Shown piece after piece: positions 1 to 7,139 of a DNA stretch of 11,738 nucleotides (its first letter is position 1; each line of letters starts with the position of its first letter). Made by a program: the position numbers and the translations under genes. The notes beneath the pieces are model-generated. The model saw only the letters and a list, made by a program, of their open reading frames with translations, ran no database searches and was not told where the DNA came from. Source of the stretch: UBA1258 sp963643225 (lineage in GTDB: Bacteria > Bacillota > Clostridia > Lachnospirales > Lachnospiraceae). Location: assembly GCA_963643225.1 (NCBI GenBank), contig CAVIIX010000036.1, forward strand, positions 1 through 11,738, read 5' to 3'.

Positions 1-19
1 ATAATATTACAAGACTAAA

Positions 20-58
20 TTTACGTAATCGATTAATCTTTTGTATATAAGTTATATT
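20..58 (+). promoter_or_regulatory. possible weak promoter of the operon
   Basis: The leader contains a TTTACG box (20-25) and, 18 bases later, TATATA (44-49) preceded by TTG, a plausible sigma-A-like pair. A second possible -10 (TATATT, 53-58) lies close by. Neither pair is a strong consensus, and in such AT-rich DNA similar matches arise by chance. It is listed because it is the only upstream region available for an eight-gene operon and because a palindrome lies in the proposed spacer. The true promoter may lie before position 1. Confidence 0.3.
26..35. promoter_or_regulatory. 10-bp perfect palindrome, possible operator
   Basis: TAATCGATTA reads identically on both strands. It sits between the proposed -35 and -10 elements, where a repressor half-site pair would block transcription. 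It is short, and AT-rich sequence yields such palindromes by chance, so a regulatory role is only a possibility. It lacks the form of a typical CcpA cre site. Confidence 0.2.
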
Positions 59-105
59 TTTTTTAGATTTTATTGTTATTTTTTGACGATATTCAGGAGT
101 GAACC

Positions 106-3069
106 ATGAACAAAACCTTAAAGAAAGTTCTTATTTTTATAGCGGTAATTGCAGCAATTGCTGTTATTTGCGTGCTTTTATCTTTAAGAGAGGTAGAGAA
201 CTTTTCGGATAAATATGAAGGTTGTGATTTATCGTCTGATGTTATCGGCCTTGAAAAAACAGGTACCTATGAGGGCTACCTTTCAAAACATTCAGGCGTT
301 AAGGATGCAGACACTTCTGTCGATATTGATATTTTTTCTTTTGAAGCAGAATCCGGTGCCGAGGTTTATGAAAATTATGAAGGCGCTGATAAATGCTTAT
401 TTACCGACGTAGGTTCCAAGGTCACCTTCAAGGTGAACGTAAAAGAGGAAGGCTTCTATTATTTATACCTTGAATATTTTCTTCCAAAGTCTCGAGGTGT
501 TGCAGCTGAGCGCGGAATTTACATTAACGGAGAGCTTCCCTTTGATGATGCTTTAAGTATTACATTTTCAAGGATCTGGACTGACGGCGGAGATGTAAAG
601 GTTGATAACCAGGGTAATGAAATCAGACCTACACAGGTTGAAGTTTACGACTGGCAGACAGCTTATTTCAGAGATGACAGAGGGTACGTTTCAACTCCTT
701 ATAAATTCTTCTTAAATAAGGGTGAAAATGAGATTATGCTTTCTGGCGAAAATGAGCCTGTAATTATTAAAAGTCTTTCTTTAAAGCCTATATATACAGA
801 AGAATCTTATGAAGAATATATAGCTAAGCAGACCTTAACTACAGACAGCGAAGCGGCTAAATATTTCTTATTAACAATACAGGGTGAAGATTCAACACTT
901 CGTTCCGAATCTTCGCTTTATGCAAAATATGACAGATCTTCACCTACTACTTATCCTAACTCTGTTACCACAACTGTTTTAAACTACGTAGGCGGCGAGA
1001 CCTGGAAGGATAACGGCCAGTGGATTGAGTGGGATTTTGAGGTGCCTGAAGACGGATATTACAATATCTGCATTAAGGCCCGTCAGAATTATTCAAGAGG
1101 TTCTGTATCAAATCGAAAAATTTACATTGACGGCGAGATTCCTTTTACAGAATTAAACGAAGTTTCTTTTGCTTATAAAAATGACTGGGAATCAAAGACT
1201 TTATCTGACGATGAGGGGAATGCTTATAATTTCTACTTAACTAAAGGCGTTCACACTATCAGAATTGAGGCAACCCTTGGTGGCCTTGGTGAAATTCTTT
1301 CAGACTTAGAGAACTCAACCTACAGATTAAACCAGATATACAGAAAGCTTTTGGTTTATACCGGAGCCAATCCTGATAAATACAGAGACTATTCAATTGA
1401 TAAAACCTATCCTGAAATTATTGAAGCCATGGATCTTGAATCCAAACGTCTGTACAAGCTTGTAGACGACATGGTAGCATATTCCGGACAGAAAGCTGAT
1501 CAGATTGCATCAGCTCAGACAGTTGCTCAGCAGCTTGAAAGATTTGTAAAGAAGCCACAGAAGATTACAACAGAATTTACTACCTTTAAGGATAATATTA
1601 CATCCTTGGGTACGGCTTCCTTAAATATGTCATCCACAAAGCTTGATATAGACTATCTTGTTATATCCGGCACGGATGTGGAAATTAAAAAGGATAAAGC
1701 TAATTTCTTTACAAAATTATGGCATGAGACAAAATCCTTCTTTGCTTCCTTCTTTGTAGACTATAACTCAGTTGGTGACGTTTACGATGAAGATGATCCT
1801 GAAGCTGAAGGCATCATTAAGGTGTGGGTATTAACCGGCCGTGACCAGGGCACAATTCTTAAATCCATGGTTGATGATGACTTTACACCAAATTCAGGCA
1901 TTAAGGTTAACGTAGAAATTGTAGATGCTTCAGCCCTGTTAAATGCTGTGCTTGCTGGAAGAGGTCCTAACGTGGTGCTTTCCGTTGGTGCCGATCAGCC
2001 TGTTAACTACGCACTCAGAAATGCAGCAGAAGATATCACACAGTTTGAAGGCTGGGAAGAAGTATTGGCTCAATATTCTGCTTCAAGCTATGAACAATAT
2101 TCATTAGATGGCCATGTATACGCCATCCCTGAACAGCAGACCTTCAACGTAATGTTTTATAGATCAGATATATTGGAGGAACTGGGACTTGAGGTTCCCA
2201 ATACCTGGAAGGATTTAATTGAAATGCTTCCTACCATACAGGGTAACAACTTATCCGTAGGTATTCCTTCAGCAGCGGGTTCAAGTTCATCCTCTGCAGC
2301 TACAACGGCAATTATGTCAAATTCTCCTGACCTTTCCTTATATTTTTCACTTATGTTCCAAAACGGCGGTGACATTTATAACGAGGCAGGTACAAAGACA
2401 ACGGTTGATACGGAAGCAGGCATTAAGGCCTTCGATGATTATGTAAGATACTTTAATGACTATGGTCTTCCTACAGTTTATGACTTTGTAAGCAGATTCC
2501 GTTCCGGTGAAATGCCTATCGGTATTTCGGCATATTCTACCTACAACACCTTAATGGTATCGGCTCCGGAAATTAGAGGACTTTGGGACTTTACAATTAT
2601 CCCAGGTACAAAAAAGCTTGATGAAAATGGCAATACTTATGTAGATCATTCTGATTTCATTACAGGTAACGCAACCATGATGATAGCTTCCGATGATGAA
2701 ACAATAAAGCAGAATTCCTGGGAATTCATGAAGTGGTGGTCTGCTGCAGATACACAGGTATGGTTTGGCAGAGAAATTGAAGCCTTACTTGGTTCTTCTG
2801 CAAGATATGCAACGGCCAACAGAGATGCCTTTTCACAGCTTTCCTGGTCTACTGACGACATTGCAGTATTAAATGAGCAGTGGAACTGGACAAAGGGTAT
2901 AAGAGAAGTGCCCGGCGGCTATTATACCGGACGTCACATTTCTAACGCCATCAGAAAGGTTATCAATGATAAGGACGATACAAGAGAAACCATCATTGAT
3001 TACTCAATTAAGATTGACGAAGAAATTACAAAGAAACGTAAAGAATTCGGTTTATACGTAGAAGACTGA
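106..3069 (+). CDS. membrane-anchored extracellular solute-binding protein with duplicated N-terminal beta-sandwich-like domains
   Basis: This is the substrate-capture subunit of a carbohydrate ABC importer, 987 residues against roughly 400-550 for the family. Residues about 7-27 are one hydrophobic helix. The only Cys there is preceded by A-V-I, a poor lipobox, so an uncleaved membrane anchor is more likely than a lipoprotein. Two related segments follow, about 75-228 and 255-420. Each carries an E-x-G-[FY]-Y turn (113-119 and 314-319), an Arg-Gly stretch, then I-[ND]-G-E-[LI]-P-F (140-146 and 341-347), which resembles carbohydrate-binding beta-sandwich modules. A mostly helical linker spans 430-560. 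Residues about 569-980 match the SBP_bac_1 fold, with YAIPEQQTFNVMFYRSDILE at 672-691 and a P-N-T-W motif at 698-701, both typical of sugar-binding proteins. The start is set by AGGAGT at 95-100. The domain family is clear; the substrate is unknown. Confidence 0.92.
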   Translation: MNKTLKKVLIFIAVIAAIAVICVLLSLREVENFSDKYEGCDLSSDVIGLEKTGTYEGYLSKHSGVKDADTSVDIDIFSFEAESGAEVYENYEGADKCLFTDVGSKVTFKVNVKEEGFYYLYLEYFLPKSRGVAAERGIYINGELPFDDALSITFSRIWTDGGDVKVDNQGNEIRPTQVEVYDWQTAYFRDDRGYVSTPYKFFLNKGENEIMLSGENEPVIIKSLSLKPIYTEESYEEYIAKQTLTTDSEAAKYFLLTIQGEDSTLRSESSLYAKYDRSSPTTYPNSVTTTVLNYVGGETWKDNGQWIEWDFEVPEDGYYNICIKARQNYSRGSVSNRKIYIDGEIPFTELNEVSFAYKNDWESKTLSDDEGNAYNFYLTKGVHTIRIEATLGGLGEILSDLENSTYRLNQIYRKLLVYTGANPDKYRDYSIDKTYPEIIEAMDLESKRLYKLVDDMVAYSGQKADQIASAQTVAQQLERFVKKPQKITTEFTTFKDNITSLGTASLNMSSTKLDIDYLVISGTDVEIKKDKANFFTKLWHETKSFFASFFVDYNSVGDVYDEDDPEAEGIIKVWVLTGRDQGTILKSMVDDDFTPNSGIKVNVEIVDASALLNAVLAGRGPNVVLSVGADQPVNYALRNAAEDITQFEGWEEVLAQYSASSYEQYSLDGHVYAIPEQQTFNVMFYRSDILEELGLEVPNTWKDLIEMLPTIQGNNLSVGIPSAAGSSSSSAATTAIMSNSPDLSLYFSLMFQNGGDIYNEAGTKTTVDTEAGIKAFDDYVRYFNDYGLPTVYDFVSRFRSGEMPIGISAYSTYNTLMVSAPEIRGLWDFTIIPGTKKLDENGNTYVDHSDFITGNATMMIASDDETIKQNSWEFMKWWSAADTQVWFGREIEALLGSSARYATANRDAFSQLSWSTDDIAVLNEQWNWTKGIREVPGGYYTGRHISNAIRKVINDKDDTRETIIDYSIKIDEEITKKRKEFGLYVED

Positions 3070-3082
3070 TTGGAGATTAAAC

Positions 3083-4021
3083 ATGAAGGAGTTTTTTAAT
3101 AAGTACATAACCCTTCGCAAGCACAACGCCAAGGTGGCATGGAAAAAAGCAAGGAAGAGTAAAATGTGTTATGCGTTTTTAGCGCCCTACGCAATACTCT
3201 TTGCAATGTTCTTTGTATTTCCTGTTGTTGCTTCAATTTATTACAGCTTTACCTACTATAACATTTTGGAAAAACCAAGATTTGTAGGCTTGGACAACTA
3301 CATAAGCTTAATTTTGGAAGATGATACTTTCTTGATTGCTATTAAGAATACTTTCTTAGTTGCAATTATTACAGGGCCTTTAGGATACATAATGTCCTTC
3401 CTATTTGCATGGCTTATTAACGAGCTGCCAAGATGGGTACGTTCCGTAGCGGTTATTGTATTCTATGCTCCTTCAATTGCAGGTAACTGTTATACAATTT
3501 TCTCAGTATTCTTCAGGGGCGACGCTTACGGCTACGTAAATGCTTTCCTCATTAACATAGGACTTATTGATTCGCCCATTTTGTGGCTCACAAATCCTAC
3601 ATACATGCTTCCTATCTGTATGGTTGTAATCCTGTGGATGAGCTTGGGAACAGGCTTTTTGTCCTTTGTTGCAGGCTTTCAGGGCATTGATAAATCCCAA
3701 TATGAGGCAGGCTACATGGACGGCGTTAAAAACCGTTGGCAGGAGCTTTGGTACATAACCCTTCCAAACATGAAGCCTATGCTTATGTTCGGTGCGGTTA
3801 TGACCATTACATCATCCTTTGGTGTATGTGATGTCACTATGAACCTTTGCGGTTATCCTTCAACCGACTATGCTGCAAGAACGATCGTAACCCACCTTTT
3901 CGACTATGGTTTTTCAAGATTTGAAATGGGTTATGCCTGTGCAATTGCAACAATACTTTTCTTTATTATGATTTTATGTAACAAAGCAATTCAAAGTTTA
4001 CTTCGTAGAGTAGGAACCTGA
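3083..4021 (+). CDS. sugar ABC transporter permease, MalF/UgpA-type (pair 1)
   Basis: This is an integral membrane subunit of a type I (CUT1-like) carbohydrate importer, 312 residues, normal for the family. About six membrane helices are visible, near residues 30-55, 88-111, 121-142, 174-198, 232-250 and 281-299. The cytoplasmic EAA loop, which docks on the ATPase, is at 208-231: E-A-G-x-x-D-G followed by LPNMKP. Ala-to-Gly in the third EAA position is a mild departure. The basic N-terminal tail (residues 1-28) is cytoplasmic. GGAG at 3072-3075 lies 7 bases before the ATG. The gene starts 13 bases after the binding-protein gene and its stop overlaps the next start, so it should pair with the following permease. 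The substrate is not readable. Confidence 0.93.
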   Translation: MKEFFNKYITLRKHNAKVAWKKARKSKMCYAFLAPYAILFAMFFVFPVVASIYYSFTYYNILEKPRFVGLDNYISLILEDDTFLIAIKNTFLVAIITGPLGYIMSFLFAWLINELPRWVRSVAVIVFYAPSIAGNCYTIFSVFFRGDAYGYVNAFLINIGLIDSPILWLTNPTYMLPICMVVILWMSLGTGFLSFVAGFQGIDKSQYEAGYMDGVKNRWQELWYITLPNMKPMLMFGAVMTITSSFGVCDVTMNLCGYPSTDYAARTIVTHLFDYGFSRFEMGYACAIATILFFIMILCNKAIQSLLRRVGT

Positions 4022-4923
4022 TGATGAGTAAAAAGAAAAAAGCAGAAAAAGAAAAAGCATATAAGAAACCTCTGATTCAGAGACGCCAGCCTAACAGATC
4101 CGTTGGCGGGGACATCGGCTTATATATTTTCCTTGCCCTTGTTGCCTGCGTAATGGTTTTCCCTATTGTGTATGCAGTAAGCTCGGCACTTAAGCCCTTG
4201 GATGAATTGTTTAAATTCCCGCCCCGTGTATTTGCACAGCACCCAACGCTTGACAACTTCTCAGACTTATTTGTAACAATGGGTAAGTCCTGGGTTACCT
4301 TTTCAAGATATTTGTTTAACACCGTTTTTATTACGGTTGTGGGTACTGCAGGGAACCTGATTATCTGTTCAATGGCAGCCTTCGTACTTGCAAAATACGA
4401 ATTTCCTGGAGGCCCGACATTCTTTAAGATTATTACGGTATCCATGATGTTTACAGGCTATGTTACACAGATCCCAAACTATTTAATCTTAAATAAATTA
4501 GGCTGGATAGATACTTACTGGGCAATAATAATTCCCGCATGGTGTGCTCCCATGAACTTATTCTTAATGAAGCAGTTTATGGAAAATCTGCCCACTTCCT
4601 TAATAGAAGCGGCTAAAATCGACGGCGCCAATGAATTAAAGGTATTTTTAAGAATAGTAATGCCTAACGTAAAGCCTGCATGGATGACAATGATTATTTT
4701 CTCCGTTCAGTCACTTTGGAATAACAGGGCATCTACATATATTTATTCTGAGGAAAAGAAAACCTTGGTTTACGCTCTTCAGCAGATTCAGTCAGGCGGC
4801 ATTGCAAGAACCGGACAGGGGGCTGCAGTACTTGTAGTAGTAATGATTGTTCCCATCGTAATATTCATCTTTGCAGAAAGCCAGATACTTGAAACAATGG
4901 CAAGTTCAGGACTTAAGGATTAA
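4021..4923 (+). CDS. carbohydrate ABC transporter permease, MalG/UgpE-type (pair 1)
   Basis: This is the second half of the first permease heterodimer, 300 residues. Predicted membrane helices lie near 31-54, 99-122, 135-155, 165-184, 218-236 and 266-287. The EAA loop at 196-219 is close to consensus, E-A-A-K-I-D-G-A followed by MPNVKP. The C-terminus ends S-S-G-L-K-D, as MalG-like permeases often do. The ATG shares one base with the upstream TGA, and a second ATG follows at once at 4024. AGGA at 4012-4015 could serve either, so the start is uncertain by one codon. The stop-start overlap implies translational coupling with the first permease, which favours equal amounts of the two partners. 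Confidence 0.93.
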   Translation: MMSKKKKAEKEKAYKKPLIQRRQPNRSVGGDIGLYIFLALVACVMVFPIVYAVSSALKPLDELFKFPPRVFAQHPTLDNFSDLFVTMGKSWVTFSRYLFNTVFITVVGTAGNLIICSMAAFVLAKYEFPGGPTFFKIITVSMMFTGYVTQIPNYLILNKLGWIDTYWAIIIPAWCAPMNLFLMKQFMENLPTSLIEAAKIDGANELKVFLRIVMPNVKPAWMTMIIFSVQSLWNNRASTYIYSEEKKTLVYALQQIQSGGIARTGQGAAVLVVVMIVPIVIFIFAESQILETMASSGLKD

Positions 4924-4927
4924 GGGG
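4923..4927 (+). promoter_or_regulatory. ribosome binding site that fixes the start of the NHL-TPR gene
   Basis: AGGGG lies 9 bases before the ATG at 4937 and overlaps the stop of the preceding permease. The longer reading from 4871 would place 22 non-secretory residues ahead of the signal peptide, so the 4937 start is preferred. Confidence 0.75.
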
Positions 4928-4936
4928 ATTTTATTT

Positions 4937-6460
4937 ATGAAGAAAACCATAAAAAAGATTACGGCGGTTTCACTTGCCGTATTAATAGCTTCCTTAACTC
5001 CAATGACTGTAGAAGCTAACGACGCAAGAAGCTATACCTATCAATATGATTATTGGGGAGATGTACAGGATTCTCCCGACCTTTACACAGTTTGCAAGGT
5101 ATTTACAGCCTCTGACTTGGATCTTGAAAAAAATTTTACAAGCCCACAGGGATTAACTGTTTCAGGTAATCATATTTATATCTGTGACACAGGTAATAAC
5201 AGAATTGTTGATTTAATCCGTGATTCTGCAGAGAAACTGGTTGTCAATGAAATTCATGAAGACTTTAAGGGTAAGGTAGATATTACCACCTTTTCATCGC
5301 CTACTGATTTGGTGATTTCCGAAGATGGAAATATTTTCATTGCAGACAAAGGAAATGCAAGAATTTTAAAGCTTGATGAAAACTGGAATTATTTAATGGA
5401 GTTTTCAAAGCCTATTGATTCTACAATTGATGAGCAGTTAACCTTCCAGCCTTCAAAGCTTTCCGTTGATACTGCGGAGCGTGTTTACTGCGTGGCATCC
5501 GGTATTAATAAGGGTCTTATTAAATACGAGGCAGACGGTACATTTTCAGGCTTTGTGGGAGCTACACCCGTTACCTTCAATCTTTGGGATTATATCTGGA
5601 AGAAGATTGCGTCTCAGGAACAAAGAGATAAGATGGATTCCTTCGTTCCTACCGAATATGACAATCTTTACATGGATTATGAGGGCTTTACCTATGTAGT
5701 AACCGGTGCTGTTGAAGAAGCAGATTTAAAGAATCTGGAAACAGATGCTGTCAGAAAATTAAACCTTTTAGGCGATGATATTCTTGTTAGAAACGCCGAA
5801 TGGTCTAATTACGGTGATTTGTATATGGGCGAAGGCGGCGGCTATTCAGGTCCTTCATATTTTGCAGACGTTACCTGCTTTGATAATGACATTTATGTGT
5901 GCCTTGACAGAAACAGAGGCAGAATGTTTGGCTATGATGACCAGGGTAATTTAGTCTTTGCAATGGGTGGTAACGGTAATATGGATGGTTATTTCAGACG
6001 TCCTGTTGCGTTAGACCATTATAATTATGATTTATATGTTTTAGATACACTTGATTGTGCAATTACCTGCTTCGTTCCTACAGAATTCGGTTCTTTAGTA
6101 TACGACGCAATCGATTTATTCGATCAGGGTAAATACGATGAATCCGGTGAAGCCTGGAGACAGGTTAAGGATTTAGATGGTAATTACGATTTAGCTTATA
6201 TCGGTATCGGACGTTCACTTCTTCGTACCAAAAACTACAAAGAAGCAATGGAATATTTTGAAGTCAAATATGACGATGAGAATTATTCAAAGGCCTATAA
6301 GCAATACCGTAAGGAATGGGTAGAAGAGAATATAGCTCCGATTGTTATAGTAATTTTACTTTTATTCCTGGTGCCTTTAAGCATTGGCAAGGTTAAATCG
6401 ATTAAACATGAAATAGAAATTGCTGATATTTTTGTTATCAATAAAAAAGACGGAGAATAA
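4937..6460 (+). CDS. secreted NHL-repeat (beta-propeller) and TPR-like protein with C-terminal membrane anchor
   Basis: The chosen start gives 507 residues. Residues 1-27 form a signal peptide: basic MKKTIKK, a hydrophobic core, then V-E-A before N-D, a good signal peptidase I site. NHL-like blades are visible at about 66-95 (S-P-Q-G-L ... I-C-D-T-G-N-N-R-I), 118-147 (S-P-T-D-L ... I-A-D-K-G-N-A-R-I), 171-200, 312-340 and 353-379. An aromatic-rich helical insert (213-245) interrupts the propeller. Residues about 385-455 look like TPR helices (A-I-D-L-F-D-Q-G-K-Y; A-M-E-Y-F). One membrane helix spans about 466-484, leaving a 23-residue charged cytoplasmic tail. NHL propellers usually bind proteins or glycans; no catalytic residues are evident. 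Its place between permeases and the Yip1-like gene suggests an accessory or assembly role for the transporter, which is inference. Confidence 0.82.
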   Translation: MKKTIKKITAVSLAVLIASLTPMTVEANDARSYTYQYDYWGDVQDSPDLYTVCKVFTASDLDLEKNFTSPQGLTVSGNHIYICDTGNNRIVDLIRDSAEKLVVNEIHEDFKGKVDITTFSSPTDLVISEDGNIFIADKGNARILKLDENWNYLMEFSKPIDSTIDEQLTFQPSKLSVDTAERVYCVASGINKGLIKYEADGTFSGFVGATPVTFNLWDYIWKKIASQEQRDKMDSFVPTEYDNLYMDYEGFTYVVTGAVEEADLKNLETDAVRKLNLLGDDILVRNAEWSNYGDLYMGEGGGYSGPSYFADVTCFDNDIYVCLDRNRGRMFGYDDQGNLVFAMGGNGNMDGYFRRPVALDHYNYDLYVLDTLDCAITCFVPTEFGSLVYDAIDLFDQGKYDESGEAWRQVKDLDGNYDLAYIGIGRSLLRTKNYKEAMEYFEVKYDDENYSKAYKQYRKEWVEENIAPIVIVILLLFLVPLSIGKVKSIKHEIEIADIFVINKKDGE

Positions 6461-6463
6461 GGC

Positions 6464-7120
6464 ATGCTTGCTTCACTAACCCGGAAAGATACCTGGCTTA
6501 GGTATTTAAAATCTTTAAAATTTTCTTTGTACTGCATTACCCATCCCCTTGACGGCTTTTGGGATCTGACTCACGAAAAGCGGGGCACCTATGCGGCTGC
6601 AAATACAATATTGTTCATAACCGTACTTGTAAGACTTTTAAAGCTTAAATATACAAGCTTTATATTTGTAACGGTTTACTGGGAAGAAATAAATATCTTT
6701 CTTTATATAGCAAGTATTTTGTTCCCCCTTGCATTATGGGTTGTAGGCAACTGGGCATTGACAACGCTCTTTGACGGTAAAGGAAGACTCGGACAGATTT
6801 ATATGGCTACCTGCTATGGCATGGCAATTTATCCAATCGTTCAGGTTCCCTTGATGATTTTTTCAAATTTTGTTACCGTTGAAGAAGGCCAGTTCTATAC
6901 GGTATTAAGTGCCCTTTCATTAATTTATGCCGCAATTTTAATTATCTGCGCTATGGGTCAGATTCATGAATTCAGCGGCGGAAAGAATATTTTATTCACT
7001 ATAGCAACACTTTTTGCAATGTTAGTAATGGTTTTCATCCTTATGCTTTTCTTTAGCATGATTTCACAGGGTGTAGCATATTTTATATCTCTTGGTAGAG
7101 AATTGTTATTCAGACTGTAG
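6464..7120 (+). CDS. Yip1-like polytopic membrane protein
   Basis: This is a 218-residue integral membrane protein with about five hydrophobic spans, near 45-60, 76-100, 112-135, 143-164 and 175-205. The N-terminal part has the layout common in bacterial Yip1-domain proteins: a short amphipathic start, then T-H-P-L-D-G-F-W-D-L (26-35) and an E-K-R-G (38-41) just before the first helix. The molecular function of bacterial Yip1 proteins is not established; eukaryotic relatives act in membrane trafficking. The ATG is 4 bases after the previous stop. GGAG at 6452-6455, inside the end of the upstream gene, lies 8 bases before it, so the two are probably translationally coupled. It may be an assembly or stability partner of the importer. 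The family call rests on pattern recognition, not a search. Confidence 0.7.
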   Translation: MLASLTRKDTWLRYLKSLKFSLYCITHPLDGFWDLTHEKRGTYAAANTILFITVLVRLLKLKYTSFIFVTVYWEEINIFLYIASILFPLALWVVGNWALTTLFDGKGRLGQIYMATCYGMAIYPIVQVPLMIFSNFVTVEEGQFYTVLSALSLIYAAILIICAMGQIHEFSGGKNILFTIATLFAMLVMVFILMLFFSMISQGVAYFISLGRELLFRL

Positions 7121-7139
7121 CTTTATGGAGTATTTATAA

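Noticed and set aside
2157..2861. Two short minus-strand frames within the binding-protein gene
   Set aside because: Both are antisense to the conserved SBP domain and show no protein-like features of their own.
4077..4445. 122-codon open frame on the minus strand inside the pair-1 MalG-type permease
   Set aside because: It lies fully antisense to a clear permease gene, has no recognisable domain, and the opposite frame encodes conserved permease helices.
4871..4936. Upstream in-frame start extending the NHL-TPR protein by 22 residues
   Set aside because: The extension overlaps the preceding permease, precedes the signal peptide with non-secretory sequence, and lacks the good AGGGG site that serves the ATG at 4937.
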